Below are positions 1 to 9,579 of a DNA stretch of 64,000 nucleotides, one piece after another. Within the stretch, counting starts at the first letter, position 1. Each line of letters opens with the position of its first letter. This stretch comes from Cylindrotheca closterium (lineage: Eukaryota > Bacillariophyta > Bacillariophyceae > Bacillariales > Bacillariaceae), in assembly GCA_933822405.4 (NCBI GenBank), contig CAKOGP040000779.1, positions 262,291-326,290 of the forward strand. Direction: 5' to 3'. A model generated the notes under the pieces. It saw only the letters and a program-made list of their open reading frames with translations, searched no databases and was not told where the DNA came from. The position numbers and the translations under genes are program-made.

Positions 1-1
1 G

Positions 2-268
2 ACCATAGATGATGATTCATCCGAAGAAGCCGGAGGAGGCATCGACAAGATGTTGGCGGACATGATGAAACGGCGAAGCGAACAGCGGAAAGCACAAAGA
101 ATCAGCGAGAGTGTTCCAGAAAAGAAAACAGAAATATTCAGACTTCAGTCAGCTGATGCTGATACGGTGCGTGAAGTTGTCTCGGCCGTCTCAAGTCCTC
201 TTCAACACAAGGATGATAAAAACCTGCTGAGGACACTCCGACAGAAGACTTCGAGTGGACAGGGATAG
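2..268 (+). CDS. 3' end of an unrecognised protein gene (partial)
   Basis: The reading frame is open from the first bases of the window to a TAG at 266-268, so this is the last 88 codons of a gene that begins upstream. The visible tail is acidic first (a D/S/E run) and then strongly basic and polar, with a KR/Q-rich stretch and no membrane segment or catalytic motif. It could be the disordered tail of a larger protein. I do not recognise a family. An internal ATG at 50 is in frame but has no special claim to be the start, because the frame stays open upstream of it. Confidence 0.55.
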   Translation, partial: TIDDDSSEEAGGGIDKMLADMMKRRSEQRKAQRISESVPEKKTEIFRLQSADADTVREVVSAVSSPLQHKDDKNLLRTLRQKTSSGQG

Positions 269-616
269 CATGCGGTTTCGTTGCAACCCATCCCAGACGG
301 CATTGTACATCTTAACAACACTTTAGTAGAACATAATTCATAGACTCCGTTACACGAGATAGTGCAGCAAATTGTCATGTAAGTTGCCCGATTTTTCCAA
401 AAGATGCAACTGGGATTACCATAGAGGGCAAAAGCCTGATGGAACTTATCAATCTGCAGGGTGAATGGACTAGGAGATTGCTTATTGAATACCTCCCCCC
501 TTGAGAGCCTTTTAGCAGCCGCTTTGTAGTCACAGCCGAAAGGAACAAAAAACCTATGTCAGAGTGACGGAAGCTTTGGTTGCTAGATTGGCTTTCAATG
601 TATTTGCTACGTCCTC
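269..616. other. Intergenic, nothing recognised
   Basis: This gap lies between two convergent genes (the partial plus-strand gene and the minus-strand repeat protein), so it should hold both 3' untranslated regions. I see no ORF of note, RNA gene or repeat. Confidence 0.5.
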
Positions 617-2677
617 CTAGCTCTTAGCTTCGTCATCTACGACATTCTTTTCACCAGAGTCATCAATTTGTTGCTGGTTGATGTTAAGGGATCTTTCAGA
701 AGTACCAAGAAAAGATTTGATGTACCCTGCGTTCTTCTTTTTTCCAATGGAGTTCGATGACTGGGATCTCTGCATCAGCATTCGCCGAGATTCCCTCAGT
801 TCATCACTTACCTTGTTGCTTCGTCTTTTTGGATCCTTGGATCGACTCAGTCTCCTTCGCACTGCACCCGGAGACCGTGGTGCCGAGCTGATGCTGCTGG
901 ACCGTGATCGTGCAGATGTTGACAATGATGATTGCTTTGCAAGTGATTCAATTTCGTTGGATGACCGAGACCGAAATGAATCACCTTGATTTTCACTGTC
1001 TGCCTGTGATTGATCAGTTCCATTATCATTCAATGGTGCTGTTGTTGCTGAAAGCGTGTTGATGCTCCGGCGACTCTGCTTCCTTCGCACCGCCGCCGGA
1101 GAGCGTGGTGCTGAGCTAATGCTACTGGAACGCCGTCTTGAGGATGTCGATGCTTCCTTTGATTCAGTATCGTTGGTTGACCCCCGAGATTGCAAAGAAT
1201 CATCTTTGATTGATGGATTGCTCAGCTTCCTTCGCACAACGGCGGGAGAACGTGATGCTGACCTGTTACTGAAGCTGGAACGTTGTGATATGGATGCTTC
1301 CTTTGTGAGTGATTCCGTATCGTTGGATGGCTGAGACTGCAAAGGATCATTCTTGATGGATCGGTTACTCAGCTTTCTTCGTGGTACTACGGCCGGAGAG
1401 CGTGATGATGAGCTGTTACCCATGCTGGACCGCCGTGATGTGGATGCTTCCTTTGATTCAGTATCGTTGGATGACTGAGACCGAAAAGAATCTTCCTTGA
1501 TGGATCGATTATTTAGCTTCCTTCGCACTACGGCCGGAGAACGTGATGCTGAACCGTTACCGATGCTGGAGCGTCGTGATGTGGATACTTGGTCTTCGAC
1601 TAATTCAGTATCATTGGTTGGCTGAGGCCGAGCAGAGGTGCTGGATCGAGTACTCATTTTCCTTCGGACCACTGCCGGAGAGCGTGGTGCAGAGCTGATG
1701 CTGCCTGAACGTGATCGTGTTGCGTTGGATGTTTCCTTTGCAAGTGATTCCGCGTCGTCAGATGCCCGTGATCGCAACGAATCTTCTTGAGCTCCATTTT
1801 CATGTTGTTGATCATTTGCAGTAGCATCAGCAATCATTGGTATGGTTGGAAGCTTGGTGCTCCGACGACTAGTAGTGCTAGTTCGACCGCCTCCCTGAAG
1901 TCTTTTATTTGCAATCTCCACCAATCGGGTACCGCCGCGTCTTGCAGTCTTTGGCGAAAGGAGACCAAGCTGGTCGTCATCTTCCGAACCCTTTGTGGGC
2001 AGCGGTGGTGGGGGTGGGAGTGGCGACATCATATCATTCGGTTGCAAGTTCCGAGTGGATAAACTCCGCCTATTACCGCTGCTTGCTCGCCGTCGTGCAG
2101 AAACTGGGCTTCTACTATATTGGGACCTTCTGGAATGAGGCATGGGTGAACTAGTATGGGCGCTGCCTGATGTGGCAACTGCAGATATCTGTTCACTGTC
2201 ACCATTGTCTGTCACAGGTGGTTGAACTACATTGCTTTTGGAGGTCCGTCCAGGGCTTTTACCAGGTCGTGCTCTTCTTGTACGCGGTTTGGGTGAGATT
2301 GTAGTAGGGGAAGCGTTGGGTGTGGACATTGGAGAGACCTTGTCACGTTGGATGGTCGAGCTGATGAGAGCTGGAGCTGGCGGTATCTTGTTTGCAACTT
2401 GTTGCTTTTGCTGTTTGTTGGACCCATCGCTTGGATCGTCGGATCTGCTTTCGCTTTCTGCGGTGGTACTTGCGGTAGATCGCAGAGATTTGGGTTGCGG
2501 CGTGGGGCTAGTCTTTAAGGCACTGTTCGCTACCGAGGCCGTGTTGGCCGACAAAGGTTTGACAGGGACTTGGAGCTCTCGGGTTCCCAACATAATTTCT
2601 TCCATCAACTGCTCTTCTGACATCATTGGCTTTGGCTTTGACATGAAAGCAATCGGTGTGTAGCGTTTTCTCCCCAT
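617..2677 (-). CDS. Arg/Ser-rich internally repetitive protein, function unknown
   Basis: A single 686-codon frame starting at an ATG (2675-2677). The N-terminus (about residues 1-45) looks folded and contains a short acidic helix (EEQLMEEIMLGTRELQ). Most of the rest is low complexity, rich in Ser, Arg, Thr, Asn and Pro. Six related segments spaced about 40-45 residues apart carry the core RSPAVVRRK or a close variant, each followed by an S/R run and an acidic NDTES-type linker. They lie at about 850-1700 on the DNA. RSP and RRxS contexts suggest many sites for proline-directed and basophilic kinases, and the composition recalls cytoskeleton- or RNA-associated disordered proteins. That is inference only. 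No transmembrane segment, signal peptide or enzyme motif is visible. Confidence 0.6.
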   Translation of the reverse strand: MGRKRYTPIAFMSKPKPMMSEEQLMEEIMLGTRELQVPVKPLSANTASVANSALKTSPTPQPKSLRSTASTTAESESRSDDPSDGSNKQQKQQVANKIPPAPALISSTIQRDKVSPMSTPNASPTTISPKPRTRRARPGKSPGRTSKSNVVQPPVTDNGDSEQISAVATSGSAHTSSPMPHSRRSQYSRSPVSARRRASSGNRRSLSTRNLQPNDMMSPLPPPPPLPTKGSEDDDQLGLLSPKTARRGGTRLVEIANKRLQGGGRTSTTSRRSTKLPTIPMIADATANDQQHENGAQEDSLRSRASDDAESLAKETSNATRSRSGSISSAPRSPAVVRRKMSTRSSTSARPQPTNDTELVEDQVSTSRRSSIGNGSASRSPAVVRRKLNNRSIKEDSFRSQSSNDTESKEASTSRRSSMGNSSSSRSPAVVPRRKLSNRSIKNDPLQSQPSNDTESLTKEASISQRSSFSNRSASRSPAVVRRKLSNPSIKDDSLQSRGSTNDTESKEASTSSRRRSSSISSAPRSPAAVRRKQSRRSINTLSATTAPLNDNGTDQSQADSENQGDSFRSRSSNEIESLAKQSSLSTSARSRSSSISSAPRSPGAVRRRLSRSKDPKRRSNKVSDELRESRRMLMQRSQSSNSIGKKKNAGYIKSFLGTSERSLNINQQQIDDSGEKNVVDDEAKS
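850..1700 (-). repeat. In-frame coding repeat (about 130 bp period) inside the Arg/Ser-rich gene
   Basis: Six imperfect copies of a unit encoding S-x-x-RSPAVVRRK-x-S-x-RS, separated by variable acidic/serine linkers. Copies differ by substitutions and small in-frame length changes, so the array has expanded without losing the frame. Confidence 0.6.
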
Positions 2678-3135
2678 GGTTTCGTATTTGCTCGTCGCTG
2701 CTTGGTTATTGTACTATACAGTGATCAGTTCGTCGCTGATGCATGAAAAAATGCTTGGAAGCTGGACTCTCTTCAAGTCGTCCCGGTGAGTGTCCAGTTT
2801 CGTAGATTTTCGCAGTCGCATTGGTAACCGCTATTTAAGGTGTACTTTCTATCGAATAAGTGGAAAAAATGATGGGACTACAGTAGCTTCTGCAAGACAT
2901 CTTACTCGCAGAAACTTTCAAAAGAAGTTTCGCCAGATTTCGGAGGTTCACGCGAGTTGAAATCGATTGTGTTGGTGTCTGATCGATCTTTTTTATACCA
3001 TCTCTTTGAATATACTGTCGTTCATAATATATTGTACTATTCAAGCACAGTGCTACAGTATCGTGTTCTCATTCGATTTTTGTGCAAATGAGACGCTTCA
3101 TAGACCGTGGATAGAGACCGTGAAATAAAAAAGTT
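2678..3135. other. Intergenic 5' region of the Arg/Ser-rich gene
   Basis: AT-rich sequence upstream of the minus-strand gene at 617-2677 and downstream of a minus-strand tRNA. Apart from the T-run beyond the tRNA on its own strand, which is a plausible Pol III terminator, I recognise nothing. Confidence 0.45.
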
Positions 3136-3208
3136 TGCCCCAAATGGGGATCGAACCCATGGCCTTCAGCTTATGAGACTAACGCTCTACCTACTGAGCT
3201 ATCGGGGC
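3136..3208 (-). tRNA. tRNA-Met (CAU), elongator type
   Basis: A 73-nt cloverleaf including the discriminator A. The acceptor pair GCCCCGA/TTGGGGC, D-arm TAGCTCAGTAGGTAGAGC, seven-base anticodon loop CTCATAA with anticodon CAT, and T-arm GGTTCGATCCC are all visible. Position 1 is G paired with C72 and the T-loop is ordinary, so this is elongator rather than initiator Met. There is no intron and no encoded CCA. A T-run follows on the transcribed strand, as expected for a Pol III terminator. The sequence is identical base for base to the copy at 6515-6587 on the other strand. Confidence 0.95.
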
Positions 3209-3576
3209 GCAAGCTATTTGAAGACGCGAATTTGTACTTTTCAAAACGGATTTTGTCTCCATCCTGGATCGAAGGCGGCAGAGCTGAAATTGCTCAAATA
3301 ATGGTAGACAATCCTCTTACCTACATTTCAGTCGAAAGCCCGATTTCCGTTGTTGCCATCACAATATGACTGACAGGAGATTTCGAGCAACAAGGACCAT
3401 GATTTTTCTTTGCCAAAAGCCAAATCGACCTTGGTTTTGATTTGCTTCATGAAGAAGGAGTCTCGGGTGTGTTGGAAGTCTCCAGCACTTGTTTTGGAAG
3501 CCACCTACTGTACGTTCCGGCATCAGTGTGTCGAGACTTATTATAGGATATGCTGCAAATTATATTTTAAAAATTG
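3209..3576. other. Intergenic, nothing recognised
   Basis: The gap between the tRNA and the 3' end of the GPCR-like gene. The seven bases just upstream of the tRNA (AGCTTGC on the tRNA strand) are shared with the second tRNA copy. I see no convincing coding region. Confidence 0.45.
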
Positions 3577-5640
3577 TTATGCCGAGGATGCTTTCGCGGC
3601 TTTCGATGGCTGAGGAGGAGATAATAATTCCGTGAGAGGTTCCAAAGTTGGAATGGTCGGAACAATTTTGACTTCTGCCTCCTGATCGACTTCGCTGCCA
3701 ACTCTTTGTGGCATGGATAGCTTCGAATCCAATGTTTCCCTTAAAGTGGGCGACGAAGACCTGATTGATGACCAACGACACCTTCCTTCTCTTCTTGCTC
3801 GCCCAGGCGTTTCTGGGATCTGGTCACAAGGTAAAACGCCGCTCCCTTTGGCGATCATTGGACTCTGGTTTGGATTCCAACGCTCTTCTGACTGCCAAGA
3901 GTGCCTCACGGCAGGTGTTCCTGCCGGACGGGAAGACAGTGTTGTATTCGATCCACTAGAGTGTTTACTATCGCGGCTGACCACACTGCTGATGCCCCCC
4001 TGCGTCGAAGAGTCGAATATACTTGATGAAAGCTCGCTGATTGCTGGCAATCTTAATTCATCAGACCGTTCACCTGTGTGATGCGTGCAAATTGAATCAG
4101 AAGAAGAGGAAAGCCAACCATCAGCATTTCTGTCGCCACCGCTTTCCTGTTGTCGCTCCTGTGTGCAAGGAGTAGTTTGGAAGCTGGCACTCGGCGATGA
4201 GACCCCACATTTTTGCAAGCGAGATGCCGGGTCATTGCCTATCTTGTTCTTCTCGGCAGGATTAGTCTTGTCGTTATTACTTTTCTTTTCGGCAGGTTCG
4301 GGTAGAACAGTTGGACCCTTTTCCCTGGGCCTTGAAGTGTTTCCCACCAAGAGACTATAACAAAAGCCTCGCATATTTGTGTTATGTGGACTCCTATGCT
4401 TCCATCGCAAGTACTTGGGACGCAGAAAGACCAGCATGTTTAGAAAACCTGCGAGTGGGGCAAATATTGCGTTCCCAACCAGAACGGGGAAATATTTTAC
4501 AGTCATTGAGATTTCTTCGGCTTTGGTAGTTGCCAAGCTCTCAAGGAATATGACCAGAGCGCCCCAGGCAACACAGAGTGCGTATGTTATTACAAACAAC
4601 AAAGCCTGAGTCCTGACAAGTCGAAAACGTTTGATCTGGTGACTCTGTGGATCCAAACTGGCCTTGCTGGCAAATTCATCAGTCAACATTGTTGACTGAG
4701 ATTGCGAGGGGATCTGAGGGGGGAGTGGCGGATCACAACCAAATGACTGTTGAGACTGGCTATCATCAAGTTTCTCGTCTCCATCATTACAAGTCATGTC
4801 TCTTGCAGTCTGTTCAGATGCATTCGTTCTGCTAAGATCTGGTCGGCGCGATGTGGTTTGACTCCTTACAAAAAGGAATATGGCGATGTTGTTGACAGCC
4901 AAGGTAAGCGAAGAAATCCAGAAGGGGATGCCATAAAAGATCCATCCGATGATCACAGACTTGCAGTCATCAGTGCAACCTCTTGGATAGTCATTGACCT
5001 ATATTCATTCATGAGAAAATGCGAAACAATGGTACGAATGTATAGCCAATAATCGGTACCGTTAGATCTGAAACAAATGTAAAAAGGCGGCGAAAGCGAA
5101 AGTGCTTACCCAACATCCAAAACTGGCCGAGGTCTCGGCATACACTCCCCATACAGCTCCAACGACGCCAGTGACAAAAGGATACCCCACAGAAATTAAG
5201 TGCATGAACGGCTCGATTCGTTTTCCAATAAACGAATTGCTCAATCCAAATCTTGTCGTAAACAGAAAATAAAAGAACAACATATTGTAGTACAACATTC
5301 CGCTCCAAGAAAATTGAATCAAGAATCCAGCAGCCGTGCAGGTCGCATCGTTGCCAAAGGCCCAGGCTCGAAGGCTTCCCCGCGGTCTGAGGAAGCCAGC
5401 AGCTGCTATTGAAATGCTCGATATGATGTCGCAAATGCTCATTCCGAGCAGAAGACGAGTGTAGGGTGTCCATCTTCGTTGTTGGAAACCACGACCACGA
5501 CCACGATGATTGTGAAGCAACATATAAATAATGACAGAGCTTCCAATGATGCTCAAGACTGAGCTTGGGATAGGCAGTACTGCCAGGAGCTTATCCTGTG
5601 CATCGCTGAGACCGGGTGGTAAGTCCTGATGTTGTTCCAT
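3577..5640 (-). CDS. Seven-transmembrane GPCR-like receptor
   Basis: Two exons, 5110-5640 and 3577-4998. The phase-0 intron (4999-5109, 111 nt) has donor GTAAGC and an acceptor ending ATAG; the earlier CAG acceptor would meet a stop at once. The product is 650 aa. Hydrophobic segments lie at about 18-43, 60-83, 102-128, 144-167, 192-220, 307-334 and 345-371. A Cys at the start of TM3 (C101) and one in the second outer loop (C176) could form the usual GPCR disulfide. The third inner loop is about 85 residues long and polar, and the C-terminal tail after TM7 is about 280 residues, rich in Ser/Thr/Pro. There is no DRY or NPxxY motif in textbook form, so I only call it GPCR-like, of the kind common in diatoms. 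Ligand and G protein are unknown. Confidence 0.75.
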
Positions 5641-6514
5641 CAGGTCGGTGGTTTTGTAATCGGGGCTGATGACATCTTACCCTCCTGATGAGAAACCCGA
5701 TGATTTGGATTTTCGCACCCTTGACAAATAGTTTGCTTCAAATATGTCACACCACGACCGCTCTTCTCTCAAGAATTCGAAAGAATCAATCAATGATCAC
5801 GCCGTCCAATTTCAATTATTTCGTGTGAGTTCTTTTGGCCACTCCAGAAAAGCTTTGTATCAACAAACACCACCATGCCCATATCCGTGGGATCTGGAGA
5901 CTGGATGGTGACGAAGATTGCGAAACAAGCATTGGTGACAAGCAACTCAGGCCGCTCTTCTTTTTCTCTTTCTGCCACCGAGCGTGTGTGACAAATCATA
6001 ACTCCTCCTTTGAGCGGCCTTTTGCACAATATGATAGTCAGGTCACACCACTCACTAACATCTACTAGTGGCAGTATCTATATATACATGAAATTATGAC
6101 AGTCGACAGTACTGTAGATTACCGTTGTCTACAGTACTGTACAGGCACTGTATCGTCACAGACGTCTGTTCTCGTTGATTATTGCACCATTCTCAAATCT
6201 TCTCTTTTTGTAAATGCATCATTATTGTTACTGCCAGTCTCCTCCATGAATTGTGAATGTACTGCACAGCCAGCAGCAACGCAAGGAGCAGGTAGTATTG
6301 GCAGTAGTGGTAGCAGCTAGGTGCTCCTCTACAGCAGCAACGAAAGAAACCTGTCCTGACCTCCCACTACCGGTACTGTACCTCCCACTACTACGATGGC
6401 GAAACAAGGAATGCGCAACCATTCCGCGACTCATTCGTACCAGGTACCAGGGTGACATGTAGGTTACAGCACCACGGATATTATAACATAATTTAAAATG
6501 TAGTGCCAGCTTGC
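5641..6514. other. Intergenic upstream of the GPCR-like gene
   Basis: No gene is supported here. At about 6100-6150 the palindromic motif ACAGTACTGTA occurs twice within 40 bases, followed by further TACTGTA-type words up to 6380. The sequence is otherwise unremarkable. Confidence 0.45.
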
Positions 6515-6587
6515 GCCCCGATAGCTCAGTAGGTAGAGCGTTAGTCTCATAAGCTGAAGGCCATGGGTTCGATCCCCATTTGGGGCA
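6515..6587 (+). tRNA. tRNA-Met (CAU), elongator type, second copy
   Basis: This 73-nt gene is identical over its whole length to the minus-strand copy at 3136-3208, including anticodon loop CTCATAA and the discriminator A. The seven bases before it (AGCTTGC) also match the other copy, and a T-run (CTTTTTA) follows within a few bases as terminator. The two copies point away from each other and enclose the GPCR-like gene. Confidence 0.95.
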
Positions 6588-7048
6588 CACTTTTTATGCC
6601 CCAGTCGAATGACTGGACGGCTACTGCACTAATACAGGTACAACGATGAATTTTGTAGCCACATCATGGAATGAATGAATGAATGAATAATAATGCGTTA
6701 CCTGGTACTATTACAAGAATGAATTTTTGTCTTAACAGAACAACAGGAACCAACATTTTACTTCTTTTTTCAAAAATAAACAGGAAATACATATTAGGCC
6801 TAATATTTTAATACATGTCCTAGTTCTTTTTCTAAATATGTTTTGTTTAAAAAACCTCCTTCATCACTAATAGTAATACTATCATTGCTCCTGCAATCCA
6901 TCCAACAGTATTATTCGCTACGGCCATTTTCTGTCGTCATGCTTGATGAATGACTGAATGAACCAACCAACCAAGAATGATAGACTAATCAATCACCACC
7001 ACCATGTACCGTTTCTTTCTTTCTTTTTCCATCATAATAGAGTAGTGT

Positions 7049-7079
<31 letters not shown>

Positions 7080-7166
7080 TCAAGCCATCAATCCTCAAAT
7101 TCCTTTTCTCTCCTTCCTTCCTTCGTTCTCTCTTTTTTGTTTTTCCTTCTTCTTCTTTCCTTTTTT
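6588..7166. other. Intergenic, simple-sequence rich
   Basis: This stretch holds a (GAAT)n run at about 6668-6688, an (AC)n run at 7050-7079 and C/T-rich stretches around 7010-7160. It is the 3' side of the minus-strand LRR gene. I see no gene beyond the tRNA. Confidence 0.5.
7050..7079. repeat. (AC)n microsatellite
   Basis: About 15 uninterrupted AC dinucleotides, just beyond the stop of the LRR gene. Confidence 0.9.
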
Positions 7167-8936
7167 TTAAGAACAACTTGTGCAACAGGAACAGCTCACA
7201 AAGTTGCAATCCGCCCGAATGACTTCAGGGAATGTCTCAAATGTCTGTTTTTCCCATTGCATGCATTGGGATGCACTAATCCTTCCACGCAAACCATCAT
7301 TGTCTTGGAGTTGCAAACTTGTCAAATTCATCCAATTTTGTCCAAAGGTTTCGGGTACCGTCCCCGTCAGTTGATTGGATTGCAACCAAACATATTGAAG
7401 ATTGGACGAGGCTGTGGTAGAGGGCAAATTGCCTTGCAATTGTCCATCATTGAGCAATAGAAATTCCAATTTGGGTGTCGTTTGCCAGAGCGAGGGTGGA
7501 ATGGAACCCATCCATTGATTCAATCCCAAATCTAAATGCATGAGGTTTGGTGAATTCCAAGTTTGTGGAAAGGTGGATTGGAAGTTGTTGTTGTAGGCCA
7601 CCAACCGTCTAAGGGGTGTGGAAGTGGTATACAATTCATTCAATTGATTGAATTGATTGCCGTGAATGCGCAGACTGGTCAATTGTGGAAAGTAGGGAAT
7701 GGTTCCTTGGAGTCCATTGGCATTGAGGTACAGGGTCAGCAAGGAACTTCCACTGGCCGTGGAGGAGACTACCGATCCCGTCAATTGATTATTGCTCAAA
7801 TCCAACCAAAGCAGATCTGGCAAATCCAAAAGACGTTCGGGAATGGTCCCAACCAAGGTATTGTTGGGCAATCTCAAAACCTGCAAGGTTGCCAAGGACG
7901 TGATTTCTTCTGGAATGCTTCCGACTAGATTCTTATTCCACAAATCCAAGACTGCCACATAATCATATCCATTGCAAGTAACACCCTCCCAGGTACATTC
8001 ATGAGCCGTCTTGTCCTTGAAGGTCCCATTGCCCAATTGCCAGTTTTGGCCCGAGGTATGTTCAAACAACAAACACAAGATATATCGCTGTTGAATGCGT
8101 TCAATGTCTCGGGCTTGTCCATTGACATCGACATTCAAATCAATTTCATCATTTTGGGTCAACCAGAATCGACAATTGCCATGAGCCGTCGATTGGTCGT
8201 TCAAATTGACAACTTCATTTCCATTGACAACGTTTCTGGTTTCCGCCGAGAGTTCCAATAAAACATCGTCAATGGATTGAATTTGAATGGGAGAGTAGGT
8301 AGGAACGGGTGTGGGTCCATCAATAAAGACATCGTCAAAGGTCGGATAGGTAGGAGGCATGGTAGGCTGACCCAAGTTGTTGTGGTTGTTGTTGTTATTA
8401 CCATACTTGCCCTCATTTTCTTCGTCAATGGCTTGGACAATGAAATGAATTCCCACGCCAATGCCAGCGAGCAACAAAATTAAAAAGAGGGTAAAGATGC
8501 GGACGCGCTTGTTGCAGAAGACTTCCGGTGGTTTTTCATGGGGTGGTGATTGTTCCGAATCTGCACCGTACATTAATTCATTCACGGCGGAACCAGTCAC
8601 ATCGCTTCGACTGCCGCTGTCGTTGCGATTGTATTGTTGTCGTCGTTGTTGTTGATGTGATTGATGTGATTGATGTGATTGATTCTGTGGCAATGATGAG
8701 GCCATATCGGAAGAGGAGGAGGAATTGGAAGAAGCCACGGCCGAAGCAGCCGAGGACATTGCGTTGTTATGAATGTTGCCCGCTCTAGAAGACGGTGCTA
8801 CCGACGTGTCCTCTGGGATGGGATCCAATTCCAGGTCTCCTGGAATGATGGGTGGATTAGAAGGATTCGAATAATTCGCAACATTCTTCTTTTGTTTGGA
8901 TTTCGGTTTCGATTTGTCTACGGATGGTTTGGCCAT
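7167..8936 (-). CDS. Single-pass membrane leucine-rich-repeat protein
   Basis: An uninterrupted 589-codon frame from ATG 8934-8936. Residues 1-140 are polar and low complexity (Ser-rich, an SHQ repeat), probably cytosolic. One transmembrane helix lies at about 146-170. A Thr/Pro-rich stalk follows (PTMPPTYPTF, PTPVPTYSP). Then comes a cap motif of the plant LRR type (CTWEGVTC, about residue 314) and about nine 23-24-residue LRRs (LxxLxLxxNxLxGxIP) up to about 560. The C-terminus is Cys-rich (CSCCTSCS). The design is that of the ectodomain of plant LRR receptor-like proteins with the membrane anchor on the N-terminal side and no kinase, a large family in diatoms. A surface adhesion or recognition role is likely but not shown. 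Confidence 0.8.
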   Translation of the reverse strand: MAKPSVDKSKPKSKQKKNVANYSNPSNPPIIPGDLELDPIPEDTSVAPSSRAGNIHNNAMSSAASAVASSNSSSSSDMASSLPQNQSHQSHQSHQQQRRQQYNRNDSGSRSDVTGSAVNELMYGADSEQSPPHEKPPEVFCNKRVRIFTLFLILLLAGIGVGIHFIVQAIDEENEGKYGNNNNNHNNLGQPTMPPTYPTFDDVFIDGPTPVPTYSPIQIQSIDDVLLELSAETRNVVNGNEVVNLNDQSTAHGNCRFWLTQNDEIDLNVDVNGQARDIERIQQRYILCLLFEHTSGQNWQLGNGTFKDKTAHECTWEGVTCNGYDYVAVLDLWNKNLVGSIPEEITSLATLQVLRLPNNTLVGTIPERLLDLPDLLWLDLSNNQLTGSVVSSTASGSSLLTLYLNANGLQGTIPYFPQLTSLRIHGNQFNQLNELYTTSTPLRRLVAYNNNFQSTFPQTWNSPNLMHLDLGLNQWMGSIPPSLWQTTPKLEFLLLNDGQLQGNLPSTTASSNLQYVWLQSNQLTGTVPETFGQNWMNLTSLQLQDNDGLRGRISASQCMQWEKQTFETFPEVIRADCNFVSCSCCTSCS

Positions 8937-9520
8937 TGCGATTGCGATTGCGATGACTGAATGTCTCTTTGTCTTGTCTTTACTCTTGTTTGTATTGCTG
9001 CTGTTGGTGCTTCAGTTGTTGTTGTATTAATACTACTTGCTTCCAGGACATTCGTCCAAAGCACAAATAATACGAAAAATAAGAAACACTCACACACAAC
9101 TTGCAGTCAGTCGTTTCAAAAATGGTCGTTCGTGACGACTTGTGACTTACTGACTGGATTTGCGTTCGTGCGTGGGCAGCTGGAAGGTGCGCGGGCTCGA
9201 TTCGATAAAAACTAAGAAAGCTCGTGTAAATTAGGGACTCTACAATCCCCGCCAGCAACTTGAAGTTCGGCTCGAGTTTTTTGGAAATTCAACCGCGAGG
9301 TCGGTAACAAAGTGCTTGCAAATAGGTTGAACAACGTGTCAAACTTTTAAGTTTTTGACCAATCAGAGTGCCTCATTGCCACTTGAAACTGCAAAAATGC
9401 CGAAGGGTTCGGGCAACATGGAAAAAATACCAGTGATTTGCAACCAGATCCATCCATCCATTCATCACAAAATCAATTGCATTCCACCATCTGATTTTAA
9501 AAAGCTACACTCATCCTAGT

Positions 9521-9559
<39 letters not shown>

Positions 9560-9579
9560 CACACAAAACAAAACACACA
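8937..9579. other. Divergent intergenic region between the LRR and Hsp20 genes
   Basis: The region separates two divergently transcribed genes and must hold both promoters. Just before the LRR start there are tandem GCGATT hexamers (8937-8955). On the Hsp20 side there is a CCAAT word at 9359-9363 and a (CA)n run at 9523-9552 in the probable 5' UTR. I looked for clustered nGAAn/nTTCn heat-shock elements and found no clean three-unit array. Confidence 0.4.
9523..9552. repeat. (CA)n microsatellite in the Hsp20 leader
   Basis: About 15 CA dinucleotides ending 27 bases before the Hsp20 start codon, so very probably in its 5' UTR or core promoter. Confidence 0.9.

Noticed and set aside
3107..3301. 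64-codon plus-strand ORF covering the minus-strand tRNA-Met
   Set aside because: Chance frame antisense to the tRNA.
6228..6590. 120-codon minus-strand ORF covering the plus-strand tRNA-Met
   Set aside because: It runs antisense through a perfect tRNA gene and has no other support.
9240..9520. Heat-shock element upstream of the Hsp20 gene
   Set aside because: Only single GAA/TTC units with wrong spacing were found; no array of three alternating units.
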